Of a stretch of DNA of 7,551 nt, positions 1 through 7,008 are shown one piece after another. The translations under genes and the position numbers were made by a program. The notes under the pieces are model-generated. The model was not told where the DNA came from and did no database searches. It was given only the letters and a program-made list of their open reading frames with translations. The stretch's first letter is position 1, and the number at the start of each line of letters is the position of its first letter. Source of the DNA: Burkholderiaceae bacterium (GTDB lineage Bacteria > Pseudomonadota > Gammaproteobacteria > Burkholderiales > Burkholderiaceae_C); contig JAOTTZ010000076.1 in the NCBI GenBank assembly GCA_029864165.1, positions 1 through 7,551 on the forward strand. The letters run 5' to 3'.

Positions 1-527
1 GCTTGCCGGTCATCAACAAGAAAATTGTCGACAACCACAACCCACAACGGGGAGACGTGATGGTGTTCCGCTACCCGCTGGACACCAGCATCGATTACAT
101 CAAGCGCGTGGTTGGTGTGCCCGGGGACGAGGTCAGCTACCGTGGCCAGCAGCTCTACCTCAACGGAGAGATCGTGCCGACACGTCCGTTGCCCGATTTT
201 TACAACGACGACAGCCAACGCTACGCTGCGCAGTTCAGCGAAAAGCTCGGTGAGCTTGAACACAAAATACTGGCCGACGAGCGATTGCAGCCTTTTTATG
301 CCAGCAATGCCGAGCGCGACTTTCCTTTCCGGGAAAACTGCGCCTACAGTGCCAATGATGTCACCTGCAAAGTACCAGCTGGACACTACTTCATGATGGG
401 CGATAACCGCGGCAATTCGCAGGACTCGCGCTTCTGGGGCTTCGTGCCCGACCGCAACATCGTGGGCAAAGCGATCTTCGTTTGGATGAATTTCAGCGAC
501 CTCACACGCGTCGGTGGCTTTCAGTGA
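1..527 (+). CDS. lepB: Signal peptidase I (LepB), 3' part; 5' end outside window
   Basis: Type I signal peptidase is an inner-membrane serine/lysine protease that removes signal peptides from exported proteins on the periplasmic side. The reading frame is already open at the window edge (codons in phase from base 3; the first TTG is an internal Leu codon, not a start). About 174 residues are visible. The catalytic lysine lies in YIKRVVGVPGD (Lys34 of the visible part), and box E is GDNRGNSQDSR (133-143) followed by FWGFVPD. The box with the catalytic serine and the N-terminal membrane segments lie upstream of the window. An extra segment of about 70 residues between the lysine box and box E, with Cys113 and Cys122, resembles other betaproteobacterial LepB proteins; the cysteines could form a periplasmic disulfide (inference). 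The C-terminus WMNFSDLTRVGGFQ is the usual family end, so the 3' end is intact. The next gene begins 43 bases downstream. Confidence 0.96.
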   Translation, partial: LPVINKKIVDNHNPQRGDVMVFRYPLDTSIDYIKRVVGVPGDEVSYRGQQLYLNGEIVPTRPLPDFYNDDSQRYAAQFSEKLGELEHKILADERLQPFYASNAERDFPFRENCAYSANDVTCKVPAGHYFMMGDNRGNSQDSRFWGFVPDRNIVGKAIFVWMNFSDLTRVGGFQ

Positions 528-555
528 ATGGCAGCTTTGTCCGTCATCCCATATT

Positions 556-563
556 TAGGAGGG
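556..563 (+). promoter_or_regulatory. Strong Shine-Dalgarno site of the DUF4845 gene
   Basis: TAGGAGGG is nearly a full match to the anti-Shine-Dalgarno sequence and ends seven bases before the ATG at 571. It is the best ribosome binding site in the window and fixes the start of this small gene. No convincing promoter is visible in the 43 bases after lepB, so the gene is probably read from the lepB transcript. Confidence 0.8.
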
Positions 564-570
564 CATCAAC

Positions 571-942
571 ATGGTAGTTGAGCATCCGCTGCCTCGCAGC
601 CAACGCGGTTTCTCGTTGTTGGGCTTGTTGCTGGTGTCTATCGTGGTCGGCTCAGTGGCGCTCGTGGTCTTGAAAGTGTTCCCTACCGTCAATGAGTACC
701 TGACTATTCAGCGCAGCGTCGAAAAACTTGCATCCATGTCACTGAGCACCGTGGCGGATATTCGAAAAAAGTTTGACCAGCAAAAAGACATCGAGTACGC
801 GATCGTTTCCATTTCGGGCAAAGATCTCGATATCACCAAGGAGAACGATGTCATCGTGATCAGCTACGCGTACGACAAGGAGATCGAGCTGGTCAAACCG
901 GTGTACTTGTTGATCAAATATGAAGGTAGCTCGAAGCGCTGA
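571..942 (+). CDS. DUF4845 family small membrane protein
   Basis: A 123-residue protein of unknown function, recognised as DUF4845 from its place between lepB and rnc and from its sequence pattern: QRGFSLLGLLLVS, then KVFPTVNEY, a helical stretch, SISGKDLDI, and YLLIKYEGSSKR at the end. It has one predicted membrane segment (about residues 14-34) after a short N-terminus with Arg9 and Arg12, so the C-terminal 85-90 residues are probably periplasmic. The start is fixed by a strong ribosome binding site. The N-terminus looks like a type IV prepilin or pseudopilin leader (Gly13-Phe14, then a hydrophobic helix), but the Glu normally at position 5 after the cleavage site is Gly18. No enzymatic motif is visible. 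Its position between signal peptidase and RNase III genes suggests co-transcription but does not reveal a function. Confidence 0.88.
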   Translation: MVVEHPLPRSQRGFSLLGLLLVSIVVGSVALVVLKVFPTVNEYLTIQRSVEKLASMSLSTVADIRKKFDQQKDIEYAIVSISGKDLDITKENDVIVISYAYDKEIELVKPVYLLIKYEGSSKR

Positions 943-965
943 GCTTTTATCCGCAGGCATCACGC

Positions 966-1670
966 GTGGATCCTTTGCTTGAGGCGTTGCAAAGCCGTAT
1001 CGGCTACCGCTTCAGGGCGCCCGAGTTGCTGATGTTGGCGGTGACGCACCGCAGCTTTGGCGCCGAGCATAACGAAAGGCTCGAGTTTCTGGGCGATTCG
1101 GTGCTAAACTTGGGCGTATCAAGCCTGCTGTTCGAGCAGTTCTCAGGTTCCGACGAAGGCGATCTGACCCGCGTGCGCGCACACCTCGTACGCGAGGACA
1201 GCCTGCACCGCGTTGCCGTGGGTTTGGGCTTGCCAGATGTGTTGCGCCTGAGCGAAGGCGAGGCGCGCGCTGGCGGCGCGCAGCGTGCCTCCATCTTGGC
1301 CGACGCGGTCGAGGCTTTGATCGGCGCCATTTTTCTTGACGCCGGCTACGACGCTGCACACGCGCTGGTACGCCGCCTTTTCGGCGAGGTGATCGCCACC
1401 ACCGACACCGAGAGCTGGTCTAAGGACGCCAAGACCGAGTTGCAAGAGTGGCTGCAAGCGCGTCGCCTGCCGGTGCCGGGCTACAGAATCAGCGCAACCC
1501 GCGGGCAAGCGCATGCGCAAACATTCGAGGTCGAATGTAGCGTACCGACCCTCAGCCTGGTGCAGCAAGGCGAGGGCCGTTCACGCCGCCACGCGGAGCA
1601 GGACGCTGCGCGCCGCATGATCAACTTGCTCAAGGCCAGTGACTTGCCAGGCGGGCCCTTGCACAGTTGA
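966..1670 (+). CDS. rnc: Ribonuclease III
   Basis: RNase III cuts double-stranded RNA. It separates the rRNA precursors and processes some mRNAs and structured RNAs in the cytoplasm. The 234-residue protein has the endonuclease domain at about 1-150 with the signature [12 protein letters not shown] (36-47); Glu37, Glu40 and Asp44, and later Asp113 and Glu116 in [14 protein letters not shown], match the metal-binding catalytic residues. A double-stranded RNA-binding domain follows from about 154 ([11 protein letters not shown]) to about 226, with the typical [14 protein letters not shown] segment. Length is slightly above the usual 225-230. The start is GTG at 966, 23 bases after the DUF4845 stop, with a weak CAGG site (954-957) upstream; the N-terminus then aligns with other family members. 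The stop TGA shares its last base with the era ATG, so era is likely translated by coupling. Confidence 0.97.
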   Translation: MDPLLEALQSRIGYRFRAPELLMLAVTHRSFGAEHNERLEFLGDSVLNLGVSSLLFEQFSGSDEGDLTRVRAHLVREDSLHRVAVGLGLPDVLRLSEGEARAGGAQRASILADAVEALIGAIFLDAGYDAAHALVRRLFGEVIATTDTESWSKDAKTELQEWLQARRLPVPGYRISATRGQAHAQTFEVECSVPTLSLVQQGEGRSRRHAEQDAARRMINLLKASDLPGGPLHS

Positions 1671-2617
1671 TGGTTGCACCAGCCCAAAGCACGACCGCAA
1701 CAGCATCGGGCGCTTCTTTACCGCGCTGTGGGTTGGTTGCCATTGTCGGACGCCCGAACGTGGGCAAGTCCACTTTACTCAATGCGCTGGTTGGGCAGAA
1801 AGTCAGCATCACGTCTCGCAGGGCGCAGACTACGCGCCATCGCATCAACGGCGTTCGCACGTTCGACGACAGCCAGTTCGTGTTCGTCGATACACCCGGC
1901 TTTCAAACCAAGCATGGCGCGCCGCTCAATCGTACCCTCAACCGCACCGTACGAGGCACACTTGCCGATGTCGACGTGGTGCTGTTCGTCGTTGAGGCCC
2001 GCCGCTTCGAGCTTGACGATGCCAAGGTATTGGCCTTGTTGCCGTCGTCGGGTCAAGCCAACAAGCCGGTGATACTGATCGCCAATAAGCTCGACACGGT
2101 CCGCCGCCGGGTCGAAGTTGCGTCGTGGTTGAAGGGCATGCAGCAACGCCACCCTTTTGCCGAGTACGTGCCCCTGAGCGCTAGGCGTGCGGCAGACGTT
2201 GAGCGCTTGCTGGGCATCGTCCGGCCCTACTTGCCGCAGCAGTCTTGGCTGTATGAAGCAGGGGTGCTGACCGACCGCAGTGAACGTTTCCTCGCCAGCG
2301 AGATCATTCGTGAAAAACTGTTTCGCTTGACCGGTGACGAACTGCCGTATACCTCAACCGTTGTGATCGACCAGTTCGAGGACAGTGGCGAACCGAGGCA
2401 ATTGGTGAAAGTGGCCGCCTCGATCATCGTCGAGCGCGAGACACATAAAGGCATCATCATCGGCAGCGGTGGCGAGCGGCTCAAACGCATAGGTTCCGAG
2501 GCGCGCATCGAGTTGGAACCGCTGCTGGGCGCCAAGGTGTTTCTCGAACTCTGGGTCAAGGTGCATTCGGGTTGGGCTGACGACGAAAAACATCTGCGCA
2601 GCTACGGCTACGAGTGA
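1670..2617 (+). CDS. era: GTPase Era, 30S ribosomal subunit assembly
   Basis: Era is an essential GTPase that binds the 3' end of 16S rRNA and assists late 30S assembly. The 315-residue protein shows the G1 loop GRPNVGKST (27-35), the switch region TTRHRI (54-59), G3 DTPG (74-77), G4 NKLD (139-142) and G5 SAR (170-172). The C-terminal KH domain holds its GxxG loop at 265-268 (GSGG) in [15 protein letters not shown], and the usual end [15 protein letters not shown] is present. I chose ATG at 1670 because it overlaps the rnc stop (TGATG); a TTG one codon earlier is a weaker choice. No well-placed ribosome binding site is seen, which fits coupling to rnc. The first 18 residues are a Ser/Thr/Ala-rich extension ahead of the G domain. 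In many relatives recO follows; here a convergent mutM does. Confidence 0.97.
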   Translation: MVAPAQSTTATASGASLPRCGLVAIVGRPNVGKSTLLNALVGQKVSITSRRAQTTRHRINGVRTFDDSQFVFVDTPGFQTKHGAPLNRTLNRTVRGTLADVDVVLFVVEARRFELDDAKVLALLPSSGQANKPVILIANKLDTVRRRVEVASWLKGMQQRHPFAEYVPLSARRAADVERLLGIVRPYLPQQSWLYEAGVLTDRSERFLASEIIREKLFRLTGDELPYTSTVVIDQFEDSGEPRQLVKVAASIIVERETHKGIIIGSGGERLKRIGSEARIELEPLLGAKVFLELWVKVHSGWADDEKHLRSYGYE

Positions 2618-2668
2618 GCAAAGGACCCAGTGAGTCCCTGAAGTCGAAGATACAAGGTTCAAAAGCTC

Positions 2669-3484
2669 TCAGCGCCTCTGACACCGGGGGCAAAAAAAAG
2701 TCGAACGCTGCCCCTGGACAATACGGCGCACCAGTGTGAAGCAGCGTGGGCAGGGCTGTTGCTCGCGCCCATAAACGCAAACCACGTTCTGAAATCCGCC
2801 TGCCAGGCCATGCGCATTGCGAAAGTTTCGCAATGTGGAGCCGCCAAGCGCGACCGCTCGCATCAACGTCTCACGCAATGCGGGAGCCAAACGCTCACAG
2901 CGCGGCCGGCTCAAGGAGTCGCTGCGCGCACGCGGATCTATGCCCACGGCAAACAACGCTTCGCAAGCATAGATGTTGCCGGCCCCCACCACAATGTCGC
3001 CTACCAGCAAGGTCGGCTTGACCGCCGCTCGCCGGCGTTGGAGCGCCGCGTGCAGATAGGCCCCGGTAAACGCGGGATCAAAGGGCTCCAATCCCAAGCC
3101 AGAGAGCAGCTTGGCCACCGGGCCTTGGCTTAGGCTTTGCGACCAGACCACCGCACCAAAACGCCGTGGATCTGTCAGGCGCAACGTGCCTCGGGTAGTC
3201 ACGAGGTCGAAATGGTCGTGCGCGCTAGGGGCTTGAACTGTGTCGGCAAACTTCAGCGAGCCCGACATGCCCAAGTGCATCAACAGCCCGCCGTTATCCA
3301 ACGGCAGCCACAGATACTTGCCCCGTCGACCGACATTGCCCACCGTTTGTCCGACCAGCGACGCCGGATCGCAGCCCAACGGCCAACGCAGCGGCTTGCC
3401 CATCCGAACCGCCGTCACCCGAGCACCCATGATGCGGGCGCCAAAGCTGATACGGGTGATCTCAACTTCCGGGAGTTCAGGCAT
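2669..3484 (-). CDS. mutM: Formamidopyrimidine-DNA glycosylase (Fpg/MutM)
   Basis: MutM is a bifunctional glycosylase/AP lyase that excises 8-oxoguanine and formamidopyrimidines in base excision repair. The start is set by chemistry: the N-terminal Pro2 is the nucleophile and Glu3 the acid, so the protein must begin MPELPEVE at 3484, not at an in-frame ATG seven codons upstream. The 271 residues include Lys56 in RRGKYL, the HLGMSGSL loop (70-77), DPRRFG (105-110), the helix-two-turn-helix segment with Asn170 in [12 protein letters not shown], and a complete C-terminal zinc finger with Cys245, Cys248, Cys265 and Cys268 (spacing 2-16-2), including Arg260. All key residues are present, so it should be active. 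The segment [16 protein letters not shown] before the finger differs from common MutM sequences. It converges on era (51 bases apart) and diverges from the TPR gene. Confidence 0.96.
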   Translation of the reverse strand: MPELPEVEITRISFGARIMGARVTAVRMGKPLRWPLGCDPASLVGQTVGNVGRRGKYLWLPLDNGGLLMHLGMSGSLKFADTVQAPSAHDHFDLVTTRGTLRLTDPRRFGAVVWSQSLSQGPVAKLLSGLGLEPFDPAFTGAYLHAALQRRRAAVKPTLLVGDIVVGAGNIYACEALFAVGIDPRARSDSLSRPRCERLAPALRETLMRAVALGGSTLRNFRNAHGLAGGFQNVVCVYGREQQPCPRCFTLVRRIVQGQRSTFFCPRCQRR

Positions 3485-3490
3485 CAGAAA

Positions 3491-3519
3491 GTTATTGTGC
3501 AGCACCCTGTCCAGCTCAA
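3491..3519 (-). promoter_or_regulatory. Possible sigma-70-like promoter of mutM
   Basis: On the minus strand, TTGAGC (3519-3514) and AATAAC (3496-3491) are separated by 17 bases and match the -35 and -10 consensus at four of six positions each. Only six bases separate the -10 hexamer from the mutM ATG, so a transcript would begin at or very near the start codon. This is a weak match found by eye and may be chance. Confidence 0.25.
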
Positions 3520-3572
3520 GATTCCCGGAGTCCGTCGGTCGGCCTACAGACCCTAGAATGGACGACAGTTTC

Positions 3573-3577
3573 AGGAG
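3573..3577 (+). promoter_or_regulatory. Shine-Dalgarno site that decides the TPR gene start
   Basis: AGGAG lies seven bases before the ATG at 3585. The other in-frame ATG codons at 3558 and 3696 have no comparable site, so 3585 is the preferred start. The 100-base divergent gap (3485-3584) also holds TAGAAT at 3554-3559, a good -10 match, but no acceptable -35 partner at 16-19 bases, so I do not call a promoter there. Confidence 0.6.
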
Positions 3578-3584
3578 CCACTCG

Positions 3585-5498
3585 ATGCCAGAGCGTTCAC
3601 CCCGCGTCCAGGCGGTTCAAGGAGCCAGTCTGGCTGGGGCTGTTGCGGCCTGCGCAAGGCGCAACCTGCCGACCACAGCTCCTTACCAGCGCAGCATGGC
3701 CCGAGTTCGCCAGCGCTGCGGCCGCGCACGCCCCCATCACATCGTTGCCGCGCTCATGGCGGCTTGGCTGACGTTGGCGACGGGCAATTTTGCGCAGGGT
3801 AAGGAAGCGACCGTAGTCAACAACTCCGAGCTCGACGCAGCTTTGTTTTACCAGCTGCTGCTGGGAGAGCTGGAGTTGCGCAAGGGCATGCCGACGGAAG
3901 CTTTCGAGCTGCTGCTGGACGCCGCGCGCAAGACCAAGGACGCGCGATTGTTCCACCGCGCCACCACCATCGCGCGACAGGCTCGGCTCGCTGAACAAGC
4001 CTTGACCGCCTCGCAGACCTGGAGCGAGGCGTTTCCCGATTCGCTGGAGGCGCATCGCTACTACGCGCAATCCTTGCTGGAATTAGGCCGCATACCCGAG
4101 TTGGCTGAGCCGCTGCGCTCGATGATTCGTCTGGCCCCACCCGCCAACCGCGCCATGTTGATAGCCAGCTTGCCGCGCTTGCTGACGCGTACCAGCGACC
4201 TCAACGCTGCCGCGAGTATGCTCGACTCGACGCTAGCCCCTTATCTGAAACAGCCCGAGACGGCTATCGCTACGCGCGTGGCATTGGGTCGCATGTGGAT
4301 GGCTGCGAGTGACCGCAAGCGGGCGCTTGATCTGGCGCAGCAAGCCCATGCCCTCGACCCCAGCGCCGAGGGGCCTGCGCTGTTGGCGTTGGAACTTCTG
4401 CCTTGGGTTTCGTCAGCCGAACCCATCGTTGCGAGTTACCTCGCTACCGAGCCAGCGGGTAGCGCGATCCGCCTGATTTACGCTCGCATTCTGACCGCTA
4501 CGCAGCGTTATACGGAGGCGATTGAACAGTTTGAAGGCGTAACGCGCAACGATCCCACGACTGCCGCCGCCTGGCTAAGCCTAGGCGCACTGCACCTGGA
4601 ACTCAGACAAGCACAGCAAGCCATGGACGCCTTGCAGAAGTACGTGCAGCTGGTGCAGGCTCACGCAGCCGCGACCGAGGCGCCGGGTGAGGCCGAGCAC
4701 GACGCGCCGCTGGAAGCTGACGCTGCAAGCCCTGGCTTGCATCAGACCTACATGATGCTGGCCCAAGCCGCAGAGCTGCTGAATGATTACTCGGCGGCCG
4801 AAGCCTGGCTGGCAAAGGTCGACAGCCCACAGCGGGCGCTCGAAGTGCAACTGCGCCGCGCATCGATACTGGGCCGCCAGGGCAAATTGCCCGAGGCGCT
4901 GGAACTGCTACGAAGCACGCCTGAGACGTCTACCGGTGATGAACGCGCCAAGCTTTTGGCCGAGGTGCAAATTCTGCGCGACGCCAAGCTTTGGGCCGAG
5001 GCCCATACGTTACTGTCCGCGGCCAACCAGAAGTTTCCAGACGACGTCGATTTGCTGTACGAGCAATCGATGGTGGTTGACAAACTCGGGCAGCCGGATG
5101 AAATGGAGCGCTTATTGCGCCGCGTGATCGAGATCAACAACAAGCACCACCATGCCTACAACGCGCTTGGCTACTCACTGGCCGATCGCAACCAGCGCCT
5201 GCCCGAAGCGCGCACGTTGATCCGCAAGGCGCTTGAATTAAAGCCGGGAGATCCCTTCATCACAGACAGCCTGGGTTGGGTCGAGTACCGGCTGGGCCAT
5301 GTTGAAGAAGCCACACGATTGTTGCGCCAAGCCTACCGGTCGCGGCCCGACGTCGAGATCGCCGCCCACCTGGGTGAAGTGCTGTGGGTCAGCGGTCAAC
5401 GAAACGAAGCGCGCCTCATCCTGCGCGATGCCCGCAGTCGTGAGCCCTCCAACGACGTGCTGCGCGAAACCATGGCGCGCCTGCAAGTCGATCTGTGA
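3585..5498 (+). CDS. TPR-repeat envelope protein, LbcA-like by position
   Basis: A 637-residue tetratricopeptide-repeat protein, probably exported. From about residue 81 on it is almost all helix pairs of TPR type, with an Ala/Glu-rich low-complexity linker at about 359-384. The best-conserved part is the C-terminal 110 residues: [18 protein letters not shown] (from 525), [16 protein letters not shown], then [18 protein letters not shown]. This style and the place directly before lolB-ispE-prs match, from memory, Pseudomonas LbcA (PA4667), an outer-membrane lipoprotein that brings substrates to the periplasmic protease CtpA; an equivalent role here is inference. The N-terminus is unusual: from the favoured start there is an Arg-rich region, a weak Ala-rich stretch ending VAAC (20-23), then a stronger hydrophobic segment at 53-67. 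A start at 3696 would give 600 residues and a simpler signal peptide, but has no ribosome binding site. The stop overlaps lolB by four bases. Confidence 0.88.
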   Translation: MPERSPRVQAVQGASLAGAVAACARRNLPTTAPYQRSMARVRQRCGRARPHHIVAALMAAWLTLATGNFAQGKEATVVNNSELDAALFYQLLLGELELRKGMPTEAFELLLDAARKTKDARLFHRATTIARQARLAEQALTASQTWSEAFPDSLEAHRYYAQSLLELGRIPELAEPLRSMIRLAPPANRAMLIASLPRLLTRTSDLNAAASMLDSTLAPYLKQPETAIATRVALGRMWMAASDRKRALDLAQQAHALDPSAEGPALLALELLPWVSSAEPIVASYLATEPAGSAIRLIYARILTATQRYTEAIEQFEGVTRNDPTTAAAWLSLGALHLELRQAQQAMDALQKYVQLVQAHAAATEAPGEAEHDAPLEADAASPGLHQTYMMLAQAAELLNDYSAAEAWLAKVDSPQRALEVQLRRASILGRQGKLPEALELLRSTPETSTGDERAKLLAEVQILRDAKLWAEAHTLLSAANQKFPDDVDLLYEQSMVVDKLGQPDEMERLLRRVIEINNKHHHAYNALGYSLADRNQRLPEARTLIRKALELKPGDPFITDSLGWVEYRLGHVEEATRLLRQAYRSRPDVEIAAHLGEVLWVSGQRNEARLILRDARSREPSNDVLRETMARLQVDL

Positions 5499-6046
5499 AG
5501 GCAGGCTGGCATTTTGCCTCGTCGAGAGCCTCGTGGGGCGGTGCACTGGCAGTTTGCCTGCTCGCTGGCTGCGCGTCGGTTGGCGAACGCAGCAACACGC
5601 CGATACTGTCTGGCCGTTTGTCGGTTCATGTTGAAGGCAGCGGCGAAGCGGCGCGCAACCTGAGCGCCCACTTCGAACTGGCCGGAGACGCGCAGCAAGG
5701 CAGCCTCAGCCTGTCGACCCCGCTTGGAACCATGATGGCTCAAGCGCGCTGGGCGCCACAGCAGGCGCTGCTGGCGACGCCGCAGGGCCAAACCAGCTAC
5801 CCAAACATGCAGACATTGATGCACGATTTGCTGGGGGTGGCGATACCTTTGGACGCGTTGATAGCCTGGCTGCACGGCCGGCCCTGGCTGGGTGCGACAA
5901 GCCGGCCCACACCAGCACCCGGGGAGGCGGGCTTTCGCCAACTCGGTTGGCAGATCATGCTAGCGCGCTTCGACCAGGGCTGGGTCACCGCACGCCGGCT
6001 GCAAACACCTGTCGTGCTGGTGCGGGCGCAGGTCGACAAACCATGA
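5495..6046 (+). CDS. lolB: Outer-membrane lipoprotein LolB (lipoprotein insertion)
   Basis: LolB is the last component of the Lol pathway: it takes lipoproteins from the periplasmic carrier LolA and inserts them into the outer membrane. The 183-residue product has a lipoprotein signal peptide with basic residues Lys2 and Arg11, a hydrophobic core, and the lipobox LLAGC with Cys26 as the lipidated residue. Ala at +2 rather than Asp fits sorting to the outer membrane. The mature part begins with ILSGRLSVHVEG and includes TPLGTMMAQARW and MHDLLGVAIPLDALIAWLHGRP, the typical LolB pattern. The start is GTG at 5495, overlapping the TPR stop (GTGA), with no obvious ribosome binding site, so translation is probably coupled. 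Its own stop overlaps the ispE ATG by four bases. The identification rests on this pattern, the lipobox and the conserved lolB-ispE-prs order. Confidence 0.93.
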   Translation: MKAGWHFASSRASWGGALAVCLLAGCASVGERSNTPILSGRLSVHVEGSGEAARNLSAHFELAGDAQQGSLSLSTPLGTMMAQARWAPQQALLATPQGQTSYPNMQTLMHDLLGVAIPLDALIAWLHGRPWLGATSRPTPAPGEAGFRQLGWQIMLARFDQGWVTARRLQTPVVLVRAQVDKP

Positions 6047-6966
6047 GCCTGAACACTCTCTACGATCTACCAGCCCCCGCCAAGGTCAATGCGTTTCTGC
6101 ACGTTGTCGGGCGCCGCGCCGACGGCTACCACTTATTGCAGTCGGTGGTGGTGTTGATCGACTGGCACGACACGCTGCATATCGAATCTCGGGCCGACGG
6201 CAAACTACTGCGCAACGATCTCACCACCCCGCTGCCAGCAGACGACCTGTGCCTGCGCGCAGCGCACGCCCTGCAGCTTGAAAGTGGCAGCGGCCAAGGC
6301 GCGGTTATTTCGATTGACAAGCGGATTCCCACCGGTGCCGGTATGGGCGGCGGCAGTTCTGACGCCGCTACCACGCTGCTGGCACTCAACCAGCTCTGGC
6401 GCTTGCACTGGCCACGTTCGCGTTTGCTCGCGCTGGGCTTGAGCTTGGGCGCTGACGTGCCGTTTTTCCTGAGCGGGAGCAACGCCTTTATGGAGGGCGT
6501 CGGCGAACGGTTGACCGCGCTGGATATACCGCAACAGTGGTTGGCAGTGGTCAAACCTGCCGCAAACACTCAAACCGGCACCATCTACGAGAGCCCGCTG
6601 CTAACTCGAAATACCGATGCCGTTATACTTGATTCCCTTCTTGCGCGGGGCTCTTGGGCTTCAAGATCGAACACGGTTTCAAGCTCGCAAGCTGCGCTGC
6701 TTTTCGGGAGGAACGATTTACAGCGGCCTGCGGTGAGCCAGTATGTCGAGATCGGTCAAGCAGCCCAGTGGCTTGAAAACCAGTTCGGCAACGCTCGCAT
6801 GACCGGCTCAGGCAGTGCCGTTTTTGCTTGGGCGGGCGCTGTACAAAGCGCAGGAACCAGCACCCAGCCCACGGTGACCATGCCTGAGGTATTGCCACCG
6901 GGTTGGCTGGGGCGAATGTGCCGCAGTTTGGAGCAGCACCCTTTGCGTGGGTGGGCACCAGACTGA
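6043..6966 (+). CDS. ispE: 4-diphosphocytidyl-2-C-methyl-D-erythritol kinase
   Basis: IspE phosphorylates CDP-methylerythritol with ATP in the non-mevalonate (MEP) route to isoprenoids. It is a GHMP-family kinase. The 307-residue protein shows PAPAKVNAFLHVVGRRADGYH (10-30) with Lys14 and Asn16 at the substrate site, the ATP loop PTGAGMGGGSSDAA (96-109), LGADVPFF with catalytic Asp138, and the third GHMP motif MTGSGSA (253-259). The start is ATG at 6043, inside the lolB stop (ATGA); an upstream in-frame ATG at 5947 would add 32 residues that only reflect lolB in another frame. It is longer than the E. coli enzyme (283), partly through a Ser-rich loop before FGRNDLQ and a linker near the end. 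The C-terminus SLEQHPLRGW resembles Alcaligenaceae IspE from memory. It is the last protein gene before the tRNA. Confidence 0.96.
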   Translation: MSLNTLYDLPAPAKVNAFLHVVGRRADGYHLLQSVVVLIDWHDTLHIESRADGKLLRNDLTTPLPADDLCLRAAHALQLESGSGQGAVISIDKRIPTGAGMGGGSSDAATTLLALNQLWRLHWPRSRLLALGLSLGADVPFFLSGSNAFMEGVGERLTALDIPQQWLAVVKPAANTQTGTIYESPLLTRNTDAVILDSLLARGSWASRSNTVSSSQAALLFGRNDLQRPAVSQYVEIGQAAQWLENQFGNARMTGSGSAVFAWAGAVQSAGTSTQPTVTMPEVLPPGWLGRMCRSLEQHPLRGWAPD

Positions 6967-6984
6967 GGCGATTTTTTTGGCTTG

Positions 6985-7004
6985 AGGCGCAAGCTTGCGA
7001 GCCT
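6985..7004. repeat. Imperfect inverted repeat with 12-base palindrome, between ispE and tRNA-Gln
   Basis: The 42-base gap after ispE holds the perfect palindrome CGCAAGCTTGCG (6988-6999). Flanking AGGC (6985-6988) and GCCT (7001-7004) can pair outside the core GCAAGCTTGC, with a two-base bulge. It ends four bases before the tRNA. No T-run follows, so it is not a standard terminator; it may be a processing structure or a protein site, or mean nothing. Confidence 0.35.
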
Positions 7005-7008
7005 GTGT

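Noticed and set aside
1143..1568. A 141-codon open frame on the minus strand within rnc.
   Set aside because: rnc has all its catalytic residues and the frame opposite has no family signature or ribosome binding site.
2623..2637. A small hairpin (GGAC with GTCC) in the convergent gap between era and mutM, considered as a two-way terminator.
   Set aside because: The stem is only four to five pairs and no proper T-run follows on either strand, so it cannot be told from chance.
3240..3584. The TPR reading frame stays open 345 bases further upstream, across the 5' part of mutM on the other strand.
   Set aside because: The extension is mostly antisense to a well-supported mutM, lacks a ribosome binding site at its far end, and a good site sits at 3573-3577. 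The open frame is a by-product of G+C-rich coding sequence.
5396..5941. A 181-codon open frame on the minus strand over the TPR 3' end and lolB.
   Set aside because: It is antisense to a lipobox-bearing LolB and shows no recognisable motif; its composition is what a G+C-rich complementary frame gives.
6624..6629. TATACT within ispE, considered as the -10 box of an internal promoter for the tRNA.
   Set aside because: No -35 match lies at 16-19 bases upstream and it is nearly 400 bases from the tRNA.
6705..6716. A Shine-Dalgarno-like GGGAGGA inside ispE.
   Set aside because: No ATG follows at a suitable distance and the ispE frame continues with conserved motifs through it.
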